Source of the DNA: Candidatus Melainabacteria bacterium MEL.A1
GTDB taxonomy: Bacteria; Cyanobacteriota; Vampirovibrionia; Gastranaerophilales; Gastranaerophilaceae
NCBI GenBank assembly: GCA_001765415.1
Contig: CP017245.1
Coordinates: 434,001 to 498,000 of the forward strand
Length of the DNA: 64,000 bases
Direction: 5' to 3'
This document shows positions 45,281 to 53,775 of the stretch, piece by piece (position 1 is the first letter of the stretch; each line of letters starts with the position of its first letter). The notes beneath the pieces were generated by a model. The model did not search any database, was not told the origin of the DNA, and worked only from the letters and a program-made list of their open reading frames with translations. The position numbers were made by a program, and so were the translations under genes.

Positions 45281-46183
45281 ATGGAAGATAAAAAGCAAAT
45301 TTATTACAAATTCTTTGAAAAAGAAATCCTAAAACAAGTAGAACCACTAGAAAAAGAAAGACAAAAAACTGTCCGAAAAGTAATTTTGTCATCACTTATT
45401 TGCTTTGCTATCGGGATTTGTTTAGCATATCTCCTAATCTTAATTGATTTTGAGAATATTTACAGAATTTTATTGTTTCCGCTGGTTTTATTTTTGATGT
45501 ACGCATTTATTCTAAAAAGTATTATTAATTTTATTATTGCCGGAAAACAATTCCAACAACAACTTTACGAAAAAGTTTTGCCAATGTTTTTACCGCCAAT
45601 CGCAAATTTCAAAGCTTGGCCGAAAAACCATAACACAGAATCCATCATTGACTCAAATTTATTTGACAATTTTGATACTCAAGAAGACGTAACAAGCTTT
45701 TTCGGTTTTTACAACAACACCAATATCACAATCTCTGATACAAGATTAACACTTCCGGTTAAAGGAGTAAATAAACCTAACCTCTTTAAAGGAACTTTAA
45801 TACAATTAGAGCTTGAAAAAAGCATAAATAATCACGTAATAATTTTTTCTAAAAACGAAAAAAGACGCAACAAATTCAAACAATTCAATCCTCATATTGA
45901 CGAAATGAACAAGTTTGTCTACATTTTTGCAAAAAATCATAACAATCTTGAATTTATTACGGAAGAATTTTGGCGCAAAATAAAAGTTTTTGGAGAAACA
46001 TTCACTGCTAAAGGTTTTGAATTTTCTTTCAAAAATAACACACTTATTATTGCAATAAGACAAAAAAGACCAATGCTTTTCGGATTTATATTCAAATCCC
46101 TGTTAAAACCCAAAAATTACGACGAACTAATTAATAGGTTCATCGCAATTTTTGATCTTGTTGATTATTTGAATAAAAATTAA
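45281..46183 (+). CDS. DUF3137-like membrane protein (300 aa)
   Basis: Two N-terminal TM helices (about 31-52 VILSSLICFAIGICLAYLLI; 58-80 ILLFPLVLFLMYAFIL) then a cytosolic-type beta-rich domain (FKGTLIQLELEKSINNHVII; ITEEFWRKIKVFGETFTAKG; LIIAIRQKRPMLFG), the arrangement of the DUF3137 family as I recall it. Function unknown. It is divergent from yebC and ends in a 4-bp overlap with the convergent glycosyltransferase. Confidence 0.75.
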   Translation: MEDKKQIYYKFFEKEILKQVEPLEKERQKTVRKVILSSLICFAIGICLAYLLILIDFENIYRILLFPLVLFLMYAFILKSIINFIIAGKQFQQQLYEKVLPMFLPPIANFKAWPKNHNTESIIDSNLFDNFDTQEDVTSFFGFYNNTNITISDTRLTLPVKGVNKPNLFKGTLIQLELEKSINNHVIIFSKNEKRRNKFKQFNPHIDEMNKFVYIFAKNHNNLEFITEEFWRKIKVFGETFTAKGFEFSFKNNTLIIAIRQKRPMLFGFIFKSLLKPKNYDELINRFIAIFDLVDYLNKN

Positions 46184-48855
46184 GCCGTTTTATCGATTTG
46201 TTTATTTTCTGCTTTATTTGCTTCCATTTGTTTGTTGCTATGTTTCATATAAGCGTAAGCAGCAGTTCCGAGAGCCGCAATTGCAACTCCTGTTCCTATC
46301 ATTGTCTTAGTCCATTTATTTCGAATTTTTTTAGAACTATCTTTCACAGCAGATTTCGCTGTTTCTTCAACTTCTGTTGCAGCCTCTTTTACAGTTTCAG
46401 AAATTTTTCCTGTAGCCTCAGATAAATCAGCTCCGACTAATCTACGCATTGGAGATTTGTTACGAGCCTCCCATTCTTCATCAATATGCCAAATATCATT
46501 TTTATAAGATTGGTTAGCCGATTTACCACCGTTAAATTCTGCGTTATTATGCCAATCAAGATGTTCTTCAATATTCTTTTTACATTTTGCGACATAGTCA
46601 TCTTGTCTATTTACAAATTCTTCAGTCGCTTCTTTAAAGCAATCTGAAACTTCTTCTGCAGATCGTCTAATTCTTGCATCATCAATCTCATTTTGCGGAG
46701 TATTCCAATCCAATCCATCAAAATCAGGATTCATCTCAGGTGCAGATTTCGTTTTCCAACCGTTGGTTTCATTTGTGTAATCCACCATTCCACCAGTCGC
46801 AGTAGCAATATATGGCGCTCCGGCAGCTTTTGCCTCAAGTGGAGTAATGCCACACATTTCACGTCTTGACGTAAAAATACCATGTGTTGCACAAGTTACC
46901 AATTTATTTGGGAAGAAACCGTCAACATACATTGCATTATGCTTATATGCTCCACCGTCAAGTTGTTGAATTTCATCCAACGCTTTCATTATTAATTTAA
47001 AATCTTTGGCATCTTTATTCCACGGAGCATCACCTGCACCGACAATAAGTTTTGTTTTCAATTTTATTTCTTTTGGAACATCATCTCGTTTCAAGAAGTT
47101 CAAAAATCCGTCAAAAGTAATCGGATAACCTTTTTGTTCATCAGGTCTGCCCCAGCCCATAAACAACATGTCACCTTGCTTAAACTCAGAAAGGCTTCCA
47201 AAAACACTCCTACCTTGCTCTATTTGCAAATCGTTAAAGAACACATGATTTAGAGCATCTTGTCCTTCTTTTTCGGCATTAGCTAAAATTCCGGTAAGCC
47301 ATTTTGCGTTACGTTGTCTGTTTACAATTACTTCTTTAATATTTTTACCATTATACTTTATAGGCGTAAACCCGTCTTTTTGCTTAGACAAAGTATTTCC
47401 ACCTCTACCAAAATCATCAGTATTATTGTCAAAGCCTAAACTTGCAGGAGTTGAGCCGTTAAGAGGGCTAATTGTTTTAACATCTCGCAAATCAGCACCA
47501 ATACCTTGCGCAACATCCATATCAAGAGCTTTCATTTCTTTATCAAAGTTTCTTGAAACAGTTCCGATAGAGAAATTATCCGGATTCATCATTTTGGCAA
47601 CAATTGGAACTTTAGTAATATTATAAGTATTGAAATAATCCTTAAAAACACCAATAAACGGGTCAAATGCTGCTCTTACAAATTTCTTTTCAGGCTCACG
47701 CAAATTGTTCCAGCCACGTTCATTAAAGTTCTGTAAAAGTTCATATTGAGGATGTTTTTTTATCGCCTCAACATCTTCTTTGCTAAAAATTGCTCTTGCA
47801 AAAGCGAATGGGTTATCAGTATGTCCCTGATAATTTACCCCCGGATTATGCAAAGTGTGATGTGAAATTACACCATTATAATTATCATTTCCTCTAGCAG
47901 ATTCATCAGCAATCAAACTGGTAATCATAGCAACAGGTCTATCATGTCCCCAAATACTTGCAGGTTTAAAATGACCAAACTCTTCAGTATCCATCTGTTG
48001 TTCAGCTTTTAACACTGCACGACAAAAATCTGCATTATTAATTTCGGCATCCATACCATCTGCTCCGCCAATTCCATAAGTATATGGTTTTGGAGTTTTT
48101 GCAAGTTCTCTTGTGTACATGAAATAGTTTGGAGTATCTTTAATTTTATTGTATTTTGGGTTATCCTCAGAAATCTTAAACAACTGATATTCTACTTTTT
48201 GCATAGCACCAATATCAGTATCGGACATTCTTTCAAAAACACCTTTTGCACTGGTAGGTTCAAGAATTACATATTTACTTGTTCCTTCCAAACCTTTGCT
48301 ATTCGGTTCACTTTGGATAACAACTCTCAAATCTTTTGGATCTTGATATAATCCCTTCGCAACATCTTCAACTGTCGTACCTGGCATTGCCGGCACAAAG
48401 CTTGTTACAGGCAACCTATCAGGCAATTTACCGCCAAATTTTTCTTTTAATTTTCCAATATTAACATATCTCAAGCCACCGTTTGGGTTGTTATATTCAT
48501 GAAAAGGCATAACGCTTCTTACATCAATATTTTCATGCTTTATCATACTTTGTGGAGCTTCAAAAGTTACAACTCCCATGCCACCTTGAAAATCCTCAGG
48601 CAAACCAGTTCCCTTGTTCTCATAAGCCAAAGACAACACCTGATTTACGTTCCTGTCAGTGTTACCTGTGAACGTAATATAAGAAATTCCTTGAGATGCA
48701 GCTAACTTCCGATTAAACACGACATTTTGCGCACCATTCATCGGTAACAAATCAATGTTATTTTTACCCGAAATTGGTATAGACATGCTCTCCGTTGTTG
48801 TTTCATTTTTTACAAACTTCGGTTGAACACTTGGCATAATCGAACTTACACGCAT
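46180..48855 (-). CDS. GT5-like glycosyltransferase with N-terminal FTG motif and C-terminal TM helix (891 aa)
   Basis: Start at 48855 (MRVSSIMPSVQPKF) has GGGG 7 nt upstream; a longer frame adds 61 residues that are unlikely. N-terminal Asn/Ser-rich leader and YITFTGN at 59-65. GGMGVVTFEAPQSMI and HDVR-like IDVRSVMPFHEY (about 80-110) match the start of glycogen/starch synthases; TSRREMCGITPLEAKAAGAP and TATGGMVDY (about 700-725) match their C-terminal donor site. A helical tail ends in a membrane helix (MIGTGVAIAALGTAAYAYM at about 855-873) and a Lys-rich end. ADP/UDP-glucose use is inference; the tail anchor is unusual. Confidence 0.78.
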   Translation of the reverse strand: MRVSSIMPSVQPKFVKNETTTESMSIPISGKNNIDLLPMNGAQNVVFNRKLAASQGISYITFTGNTDRNVNQVLSLAYENKGTGLPEDFQGGMGVVTFEAPQSMIKHENIDVRSVMPFHEYNNPNGGLRYVNIGKLKEKFGGKLPDRLPVTSFVPAMPGTTVEDVAKGLYQDPKDLRVVIQSEPNSKGLEGTSKYVILEPTSAKGVFERMSDTDIGAMQKVEYQLFKISEDNPKYNKIKDTPNYFMYTRELAKTPKPYTYGIGGADGMDAEINNADFCRAVLKAEQQMDTEEFGHFKPASIWGHDRPVAMITSLIADESARGNDNYNGVISHHTLHNPGVNYQGHTDNPFAFARAIFSKEDVEAIKKHPQYELLQNFNERGWNNLREPEKKFVRAAFDPFIGVFKDYFNTYNITKVPIVAKMMNPDNFSIGTVSRNFDKEMKALDMDVAQGIGADLRDVKTISPLNGSTPASLGFDNNTDDFGRGGNTLSKQKDGFTPIKYNGKNIKEVIVNRQRNAKWLTGILANAEKEGQDALNHVFFNDLQIEQGRSVFGSLSEFKQGDMLFMGWGRPDEQKGYPITFDGFLNFLKRDDVPKEIKLKTKLIVGAGDAPWNKDAKDFKLIMKALDEIQQLDGGAYKHNAMYVDGFFPNKLVTCATHGIFTSRREMCGITPLEAKAAGAPYIATATGGMVDYTNETNGWKTKSAPEMNPDFDGLDWNTPQNEIDDARIRRSAEEVSDCFKEATEEFVNRQDDYVAKCKKNIEEHLDWHNNAEFNGGKSANQSYKNDIWHIDEEWEARNKSPMRRLVGADLSEATGKISETVKEAATEVEETAKSAVKDSSKKIRNKWTKTMIGTGVAIAALGTAAYAYMKHSNKQMEANKAENKQIDKTA

Positions 48856-49059
48856 AATCGCACCCCATATTACTTTTTTTAATAGCACTATTTTCTTGCA
48901 GAAAACTTTCCCGCTTATATAGTAAAATACTGACACAAAAAAATTCAACAACTTAATGGGTAATTGTAAAGATATATTAAGTAAACATTTTTCAATAATT
49001 AAAGCATTTTTGTTTAGTTTACAGTAAAATTGTATCAACAGTTTTATAAAGGGGAAATG

Positions 49060-50340
49060 ATGGATAGATTTTTTGGAATATTAGGTATTATTTTAATTTT
49101 CGGGATTGCATTTTTGATGTCAAACAACCGAAAAGCTATTAACTATAAAACAGTAGGAATGGGCTTTTTACTACAAGTTTTATTAGCAGTATTTATTTTT
49201 AAAGTTCCATTAGGCAGAGCAATTTTTATGAATTTGGGATTGTTTATTCAAAAAATACTTGATTTTGCAAAAGATGGTGGCGCATTTGTATTTGGACCTC
49301 TTATGTCTGATGACAAATTAGGTGCAATATTCGGTTCAGGTACGCAAGTTTTTGCGCTACAACTAATCGCATCATTAATCTTTATGATGATTGTTGTAAA
49401 CATCCTCTACTACTACGGAATTATGCAACGAATTGTTCCGTTTTTCGGCAAAGCAATGAACAAACTTATGAGCGTAAGCGGAGCAGAGGCTCTCTCTAAC
49501 GTAGCAAGCGCATTTGTCGGACAAATTGCAGCTCAAATTATGATTAGACCATATTTAGCAAAACTTACACGTTCAGAACTTTTGGCATCTATGGCTGGAA
49601 GCATGGCATGTATTTCTGCAGCTACAATGCCTATTTATATAGGAATGGGAATTCCTGCTCAATACCTTCTCGCAGCATCAGTCATGGCTGCTCCCGGAGC
49701 ATTGGTTTTAACCAAAATAGTTTATCCAGAAACCGGAACACCGGAAACAAGCGAAGATATTAAAATCACATATAGCAAAAGGAGAAAACCATATATCAAT
49801 GTATTTGATGCGATTTCAGCCGGAGCATCAGAAGGCATGAAAGTTGCAATAAACGTAGTAGCAATGATTTTAGCCCTAGTTGCTCTTGTTGCAATGATTG
49901 ACTGGTTCTTAGGCGGTTTAGGAAATTTAATAGTAAAATATTTACACATAAATTTTGCATCATTTGACCTAACTCACTTATCACTAAAACTTATATTAGG
50001 GAAATTATTCGCAGTATTTGCATACTTTATGGGAGTTCCATTAAAAGAAGCAACAACAGTTGGAAGTTTAATGGGAACAAAATTAGTATTGAACGAAATG
50101 GTTGCATACTTTGACTTAACAAATCTACCAACTCAATTGTCAGAAAAAAGTTTCTTAATCGCAAGTTTTGCATTGTGCAGCTTCGGGAACTTTGGTTCAA
50201 TCGCAATCCAATTGGGTGGTATTGGAGAACTTGCACCAAACCAAAGAAAAAACCTTGCAAGGTTAGGTGTAAGAGCGTTGATTTGCGGAACTTTGACCTG
50301 CTACATGTCAGCAGCCATCGCTGGTGTACTATTCAACTAG
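49060..50340 (+). CDS. Concentrative nucleoside transporter (NupC/CNT)
   Basis: Proton- or sodium-coupled nucleoside uptake in the inner membrane. About 8-10 TM segments; the family block GAIFGSGTQVFALQLIA then VNILYYYGIMQRIVPFFGKA, MSVSGAEALSNVASAFVGQ and the C-terminal LCSFGNFGSIAIQLGGIG are typical. The second ATG (49060) has AAGGGG at a better distance than the first. 426 aa is normal. The stop TAG merges with a dispersed palindrome repeat at 50340. Confidence 0.94.
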   Translation: MDRFFGILGIILIFGIAFLMSNNRKAINYKTVGMGFLLQVLLAVFIFKVPLGRAIFMNLGLFIQKILDFAKDGGAFVFGPLMSDDKLGAIFGSGTQVFALQLIASLIFMMIVVNILYYYGIMQRIVPFFGKAMNKLMSVSGAEALSNVASAFVGQIAAQIMIRPYLAKLTRSELLASMAGSMACISAATMPIYIGMGIPAQYLLAASVMAAPGALVLTKIVYPETGTPETSEDIKITYSKRRKPYINVFDAISAGASEGMKVAINVVAMILALVALVAMIDWFLGGLGNLIVKYLHINFASFDLTHLSLKLILGKLFAVFAYFMGVPLKEATTVGSLMGTKLVLNEMVAYFDLTNLPTQLSEKSFLIASFALCSFGNFGSIAIQLGGIGELAPNQRKNLARLGVRALICGTLTCYMSAAIAGVLFN

Positions 50341-50354
50341 TGCTACGCACGTAG
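50340..50354 (+). repeat. Palindrome repeat fused to a stop codon, copy 2
   Basis: GTGCTACGCACGTAG starts at the G of the TAG stop of the nucleoside transporter, as at 34296. The 50341-50585 gap also holds a TTCCCTCACTAGGGAAG inverted repeat and a CCTCCC/GGGAGG one. Confidence 0.85.
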
Positions 50355-50499
50355 TTCTCTGTTTCATACTTCATACATTGATATAGAAGTTTTACACACT
50401 TAAATCAAGCACCATTGTATATTGTGAGTGCGTTATTCGCATTTTCCCTTACGGGTAATCACCCATCCGAACCTTCCCTCACTAGGGAAGGGCAAATTT

Positions 50500-50517
50500 C
50501 CTCCCTTTTGAGGGAGG
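50500..50517. repeat. CCTCCCTTTTGAGGGAGG inverted repeat copy 2
   Basis: Identical to 34552-34569, again followed by AAGGTGGGTGCT-type sequence. Confidence 0.8.
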
Positions 50518-50585
50518 AGTAAGGTGGGTGCTTTTTATTAATAATCTACCCCCTAAACATATCAACAAACTCTATTTTAAAATAA

Positions 50586-50698
50586 TTCGCAATGGCACTA
50601 TTTACGCAGACGAAGATACATTTTGTAGCAAAACTAGCTCAAACCGATTCAACGGCATTGCTTGTGCAAACAGAGCAATATACGACAGCAGTTTTTAG
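50586..50698 (+). pseudogene. Possible degraded pseudopilin 3' end
   Basis: A frame without a start codon reads NGTIYADEDTFCSKTSSNRF then NGIACANRAIYDSSF and stops at 50698. Its two cysteines and NG.AC pattern are reminiscent of pseudopilin tails, but there is no leader, helix or IDVNG block. It is tentative. Confidence 0.28.
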
Positions 50699-50704
50699 AA
50701 ATAA

Positions 50705-51010
50705 CTATTGCGGTAAATGTTTTTGCCAATCTGCATCAAGATTTTTGATAAATCTATGTGCATCTATCACATCATCGTAATTGATTGGTTCAGGACCTTC
50801 TTGAACTTCAAGAGGTTCATAGTTTTTTACGTCAAAATTACTTATCCCTAAAAAAGCTACTCCAAAATTCTTACCGCAATGTTGACACTGCAAACCAACA
50901 ACTGTTAATCCTTCTTCTTCTCTTTTGATTGTTATTGAATTTTCGTCAAAACTGTTCTTGCAATGAGAGCAACATAAGTTTGAGAATAATTTTTCGATTT
51001 TCTTTTTCAT
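50705..51010 (-). CDS. Small zinc-ribbon-like protein (101 aa)
   Basis: Two Cys pairs, CSHC (14-17) and CQHC (42-45), separated by 24 residues, as in a zinc ribbon. The rest is acidic (YEPLEVQEGPEPINYDDVID). GAGGAC precedes the ATG. There is no signal or TM. It may bind nucleic acid or protein; no family is recognised. It is divergent from the small membrane protein at 51141. Confidence 0.75.
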   Translation of the reverse strand: MKKKIEKLFSNLCCSHCKNSFDENSITIKREEEGLTVVGLQCQHCGKNFGVAFLGISNFDVKNYEPLEVQEGPEPINYDDVIDAHRFIKNLDADWQKHLPQ

Positions 51011-51062
51011 AAAGTCCTCACTAATATTATAATAAAAATTTTATTAAAAAATGTTACATTTT

Positions 51063-51092
51063 TTGACAACATGGGAATAATATAATTAAGAT
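51063..51092 (+). promoter_or_regulatory. Promoter for the small membrane protein
   Basis: TTGACA (51063-51068), 18-nt spacer, TAAGAT (51087-51092), the same -10 form as at the tRNA-Leu promoter. Confidence 0.45.
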
Positions 51093-51140
51093 GAATTATG
51101 TCGTTTTAATTCGTTCAAGCTAACAGATAGGAGTGTTATC

Positions 51141-51236
51141 ATGGAAGCTATTAACTTAATTCTATTCGGATTTATTGTTTACACTGCGTTAATCGTAGTA
51201 CCTAGCATCTGGGAAGAATTAACTACAGAAAGCTAA
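51141..51236 (+). CDS. Single-TM small protein (31 aa)
   Basis: Begins MEAINLILFGFIVYTALIVV, almost wholly a membrane helix (3-21), then a short acidic tail PSIWEELTTES. AGGAG lies 8 nt before the ATG, a promoter is upstream and a terminator follows 22 nt after the stop, so a real gene is likely despite the size. It superficially recalls cyanobacterial photosystem small subunits, but no match can be claimed. Function unknown. Confidence 0.65.
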   Translation: MEAINLILFGFIVYTALIVVPSIWEELTTES

Positions 51237-51258
51237 ATCCTTTCAAAACTAAAGACGT

Positions 51259-51285
51259 GGCAACTGCAAGAGAGTTCCCTTTTTC
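51259..51285 (+). terminator. Terminator after the small membrane protein
   Basis: GGCAACT / AGTTCCC stem (one mismatch, 7-nt loop) followed by TTTTTCG. Confidence 0.7.
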
Positions 51286-51313
51286 GTAAAAAAATCGACA
51301 GATGATGAGGTGT

Positions 51314-51379
51314 GTGAATTTTAAAGTGTACAAAATACGTTAATTTGAGTTAACGTTAACTTTGTTATGCGAAATTCAC
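51314..51379. repeat. 66-bp nested inverted repeat
   Basis: Three nested arm pairs: GTGAATTT/AAATTCAC (51314, 51372), ACAAA/TTTGT (51330, 51361) and ACGTTAA/TTAACGT (51337, 51350) around TTTGAG. A 14-bp perfect palindrome AGTTAACGTTAACT overlaps the inner arm. No coding frame. Confidence 0.7.
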
Positions 51380-51422
51380 GACGAGGAAACTTACTCCCTT
51401 ACGGGATAGCACCCACCTTTCT

Positions 51423-51440
51423 CCTCCCTCATGAGGGAGG
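51423..51440. repeat. CCTCCCT inverted repeat copy 3
   Basis: CTCCTCCCTCATGAGGGAGG, preceded by AGCACCCACC as at 27875; related to 34552 and 50500. Confidence 0.7.
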
Positions 51441-51452
51441 TAGTATTGTAAC

Positions 51453-51485
51453 GGGATTACTACGTCACTTTGCTCCTCGTAATGA
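51453..51485. repeat. Dispersed repeat, family A copy 3
   Basis: GGGATTACTACGTCACTTTG then CTCCTCGTAATGAC, closest to 7934-7965. Confidence 0.75.
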
Positions 51486-51517
51486 CTATTTTGCGGTATT
51501 CACCGCAGTTGTTTCGG

Positions 51518-51546
51518 TAGGTTGGGCTTTCTAGCCCAACAATGTT
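51518..51546. repeat. Repeat family F copy 2
   Basis: GGTTGGGCTTTCTAGCCCAA forms a GTTGGGCT/AGCCCAAC stem; related to 34320-34343. Confidence 0.65.
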
Positions 51547-51548
51547 AA

Positions 51549-51587
51549 CAACCATGCGATACTTCGGACTTTTGTCCTCAGTATGAC
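51549..51587. repeat. Dispersed repeat shared with the pseudopilin leader
   Basis: ACCATGCGATACTTCGGACT then TTTGTCCTCAGTATGAC, one base different from 27416-27454. Confidence 0.8.
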
Positions 51588-51604
51588 GATTTTAACATCT
51601 AAAG

Positions 51605-52951
51605 CTACGTATTTAGCACTTCGACCATGCACTCATACGCAACATCTGCTGCAAATTCTAAATCTTTGCGTTCTATAATCAATGGTGGGTTAAAATAAAT
51701 TACATCACCAAGAGGGCGGAGAATTACGCCACGTTTAAGAGCTTTTTTATATATTTGGTAGCCGGTCCTTAGTTTCCCATCGAACGGTTCTTTCGTTTCT
51801 TTATTTTTTACCAATTCAATTGCGTTAATCAAACCAATATGTCTAATCTCTCCAACATTTTTATGAGAAAGGAATTTTTCTTTCAACAAATTGTTGAAGA
51901 AAACGGCATTCTCTTGTGCTTTTTTCAAAATAGAACCATCTTCCATCAAATCCAAAACTGCATTGGCAGCTGAACAAGCTAAAGGATTTCCGCTATATGT
52001 ATGACTGTGCATAAAGGCTTTTCCAGTATTATAATCATCATAAAACGCATCATATATTTTCTGAGAGGTTACAAATATCGCCATTGGCATATAACCTCCG
52101 GTCAAACCTTTTGACAAGCACATAATATCAGGAGAAACTCCTGCATATTCAAAAGCAAACATTTTTCCTGTTCTTCCATAACCTGTAGCAATTTCATCCG
52201 CAATTAAATGAACGTTATACTTATCACATAAGGTTCTTAATTTTTTCAAATACAAAGGAGGATAAATTTTCATACCGGCTGAACCTTGTAATAACGGCTC
52301 TACAAGCATTGCTGCTGTTTCATTTCCATATTTTTCAAATGTTTTTTCTGCATTTTCAAAACACTCACATTTACAATGGTCTCTGTCTTTTCCGTACGGG
52401 CATCTATAACAATCCGGTCCTTGCACTCTAACAATATCCATCAAAATAGGTTTATACAATTTTGTGTAAAGGTCACAATCCCCAACTGATAAAGCCCCGA
52501 TCGTTTCGCCATGATAAGCTTCAGAAAGAGCCATAAACTTGGTCTTTTGCGGATTACCTGTTTGCTCGTGATATTGAAAACTAACTTTCATAGCCGCTTC
52601 AATCGCAGATGAGCCATTATCCGTAAAATTAAATTTACATAAACCTTCCGGCAAAATTTTAGATAATCTTTCACAAAGTCTAATTGCCTGTTTGTGAGTA
52701 AAATTTGCAAAAATCACATGTTCAAGTTTATCAGCTTGTTTTTTCAATTCTGCAGAAATATGCGGATTACAATGTCCCAAAAGGTTGCACCACCACGAAC
52801 TGATAACGTCTACATAACGATTGCCATCAACATCATACAAGTAAACCCCATCCCCTTTGTCTACAACAATTGGCTTTAATTCTTCATAATCCTTCATCTG
52901 CGAACACGGATGCCAAATATATTTTAAATCTTTTTCTGCTAAATTTTCCAT
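51605..52951 (-). CDS. bioA: Adenosylmethionine-8-amino-7-oxononanoate aminotransferase
   Basis: PLP-dependent step of biotin synthesis, using SAM as amino donor to make diaminopelargonate. YIWHPCSQMKDYEE at the N-terminus is typical of BioA, with SSWWCNLLGHCNPH, AYHGETIGALSVGD, LIADEIATGYGRTGKMFA and the PLP lysine in LSKGLTGGYMPMA at about 275. 448 aa. It starts 1 bp after bioD ends, so the two are an operon. A cysteine cluster CYRCPYGKDRDHCKCEC (about 180) is larger than usual. Confidence 0.95.
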   Translation of the reverse strand: MENLAEKDLKYIWHPCSQMKDYEELKPIVVDKGDGVYLYDVDGNRYVDVISSWWCNLLGHCNPHISAELKKQADKLEHVIFANFTHKQAIRLCERLSKILPEGLCKFNFTDNGSSAIEAAMKVSFQYHEQTGNPQKTKFMALSEAYHGETIGALSVGDCDLYTKLYKPILMDIVRVQGPDCYRCPYGKDRDHCKCECFENAEKTFEKYGNETAAMLVEPLLQGSAGMKIYPPLYLKKLRTLCDKYNVHLIADEIATGYGRTGKMFAFEYAGVSPDIMCLSKGLTGGYMPMAIFVTSQKIYDAFYDDYNTGKAFMHSHTYSGNPLACSAANAVLDLMEDGSILKKAQENAVFFNNLLKEKFLSHKNVGEIRHIGLINAIELVKNKETKEPFDGKLRTGYQIYKKALKRGVILRPLGDVIYFNPPLIIERKDLEFAADVAYECMVEVLNT

Positions 52952-52952
52952 A

Positions 52953-53627
52953 TTATACCTCTTTAAATAATCCCGACAAGTCGCTTATGCTTGTATCATC
53001 TTTTTTTACAGTAGCCACAACCTTAACACCTGTTAGGTTTTCAACCTGAATTTTGTTATCTTTTTGCATAAAGTCATTTTCATCATAATTATTCAAAATT
53101 ATGCCCTTAACATTAATTCCTTGTTGTTTTGCATATTCTACAGTCAGAACAGTTGAATTAATAGTTCCTAATGAAGCCGAAGCAACTACCAAAATATCCA
53201 GTCCCAATTCTTTTATCACATCAGGTAACAAAAGTTTTTGTTCTTTCAAATTGAACGGACAAATAATTCCGCCTGCCCCTTCTACAACCAAATAATCAAA
53301 TTCTTTTTTTATTGCTTCATAATCTGATTTAATTTTTTCAATTTTAATCGGATTATTTTCAATTTCAGCTGCCAAATGAGGAGAAACCGCAGTTTTAAAC
53401 ACATAAGATACATAATTCAATGGAGCAGAGTTTATACCCGCAGTTTTCAAAACAAAGTCACAATCTCCAGGAATAAGTTTTCCATCTTTTTCGATTGCGC
53501 CACTCAATGCAGGTTTAAAATATCCGCAATTATAACCCAACTCCCTTATTTTTTTCACAATTAGAGCTGAAATATATGTTTTTCCAACATCAGTTCCTGT
53601 TGCAGTTACAAATATAGCTTTAGTCAT
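52953..53627 (-). CDS. bioD: Dethiobiotin synthetase
   Basis: Closes the ureido ring of dethiobiotin with CO2 and ATP. P-loop TATGTDVGKTYISALIV at 7-23, YFKPALSGA, the SPHLAAEIE block and VVEGAGGIICPF are family marks. Start at 53627 (MTKAIFVTATG) gives 224 aa and has AGAGG upstream; the longer frame has no support. It precedes bioA. Confidence 0.94.
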   Translation of the reverse strand: MTKAIFVTATGTDVGKTYISALIVKKIRELGYNCGYFKPALSGAIEKDGKLIPGDCDFVLKTAGINSAPLNYVSYVFKTAVSPHLAAEIENNPIKIEKIKSDYEAIKKEFDYLVVEGAGGIICPFNLKEQKLLLPDVIKELGLDILVVASASLGTINSTVLTVEYAKQQGINVKGIILNNYDENDFMQKDNKIQVENLTGVKVVATVKKDDTSISDLSGLFKEV

Positions 53628-53663
53628 ATCTCCTCTTTCTACGCCAATAATAATTATTTTAAT

Positions 53664-53690
53664 GAGATCTTTCGCTTTGCTCAAGATGAC
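53664..53690. repeat. Dispersed repeat fragment
   Basis: AGATCTTTCGCTTTGCTCAA then GATGAC; related in form to the ...CTCAGTATGAC block. Confidence 0.5.
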
Positions 53691-53691
53691 T

Positions 53692-53729
53692 TATAAAAAA
53701 AATATGCGGCAACTTTATGTTACCGCATA
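53692..53729 (-). terminator. Terminator after tpsB
   Basis: TATGCGG / CCGCATA stem with inner AAC/GTT pairing, followed on the minus strand by TTTTTTTT. Confidence 0.85.
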
Positions 53730-53775
53730 ATTTAATTATTTCAAGAGGAATTACTCCCATCAGCATCATAACTAG

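Noticed and set aside
48856..49038. 61-residue extension of the GT5-like gene
   Set aside because: It has no ribosome-binding site, while the ATG at 48855 does, and its composition differs from the rest.
50592..50780. 62-residue + strand frame
   Set aside because: It overlaps the zinc-ribbon gene on the other strand and has no ribosome-binding site; another frame of the same DNA looks more like a pseudopilin tail.
51141..51236. Photosystem small-subunit identity for the 31-aa membrane protein
   Set aside because: The likeness is only one short helix; no conserved residues of a named subunit could be matched.
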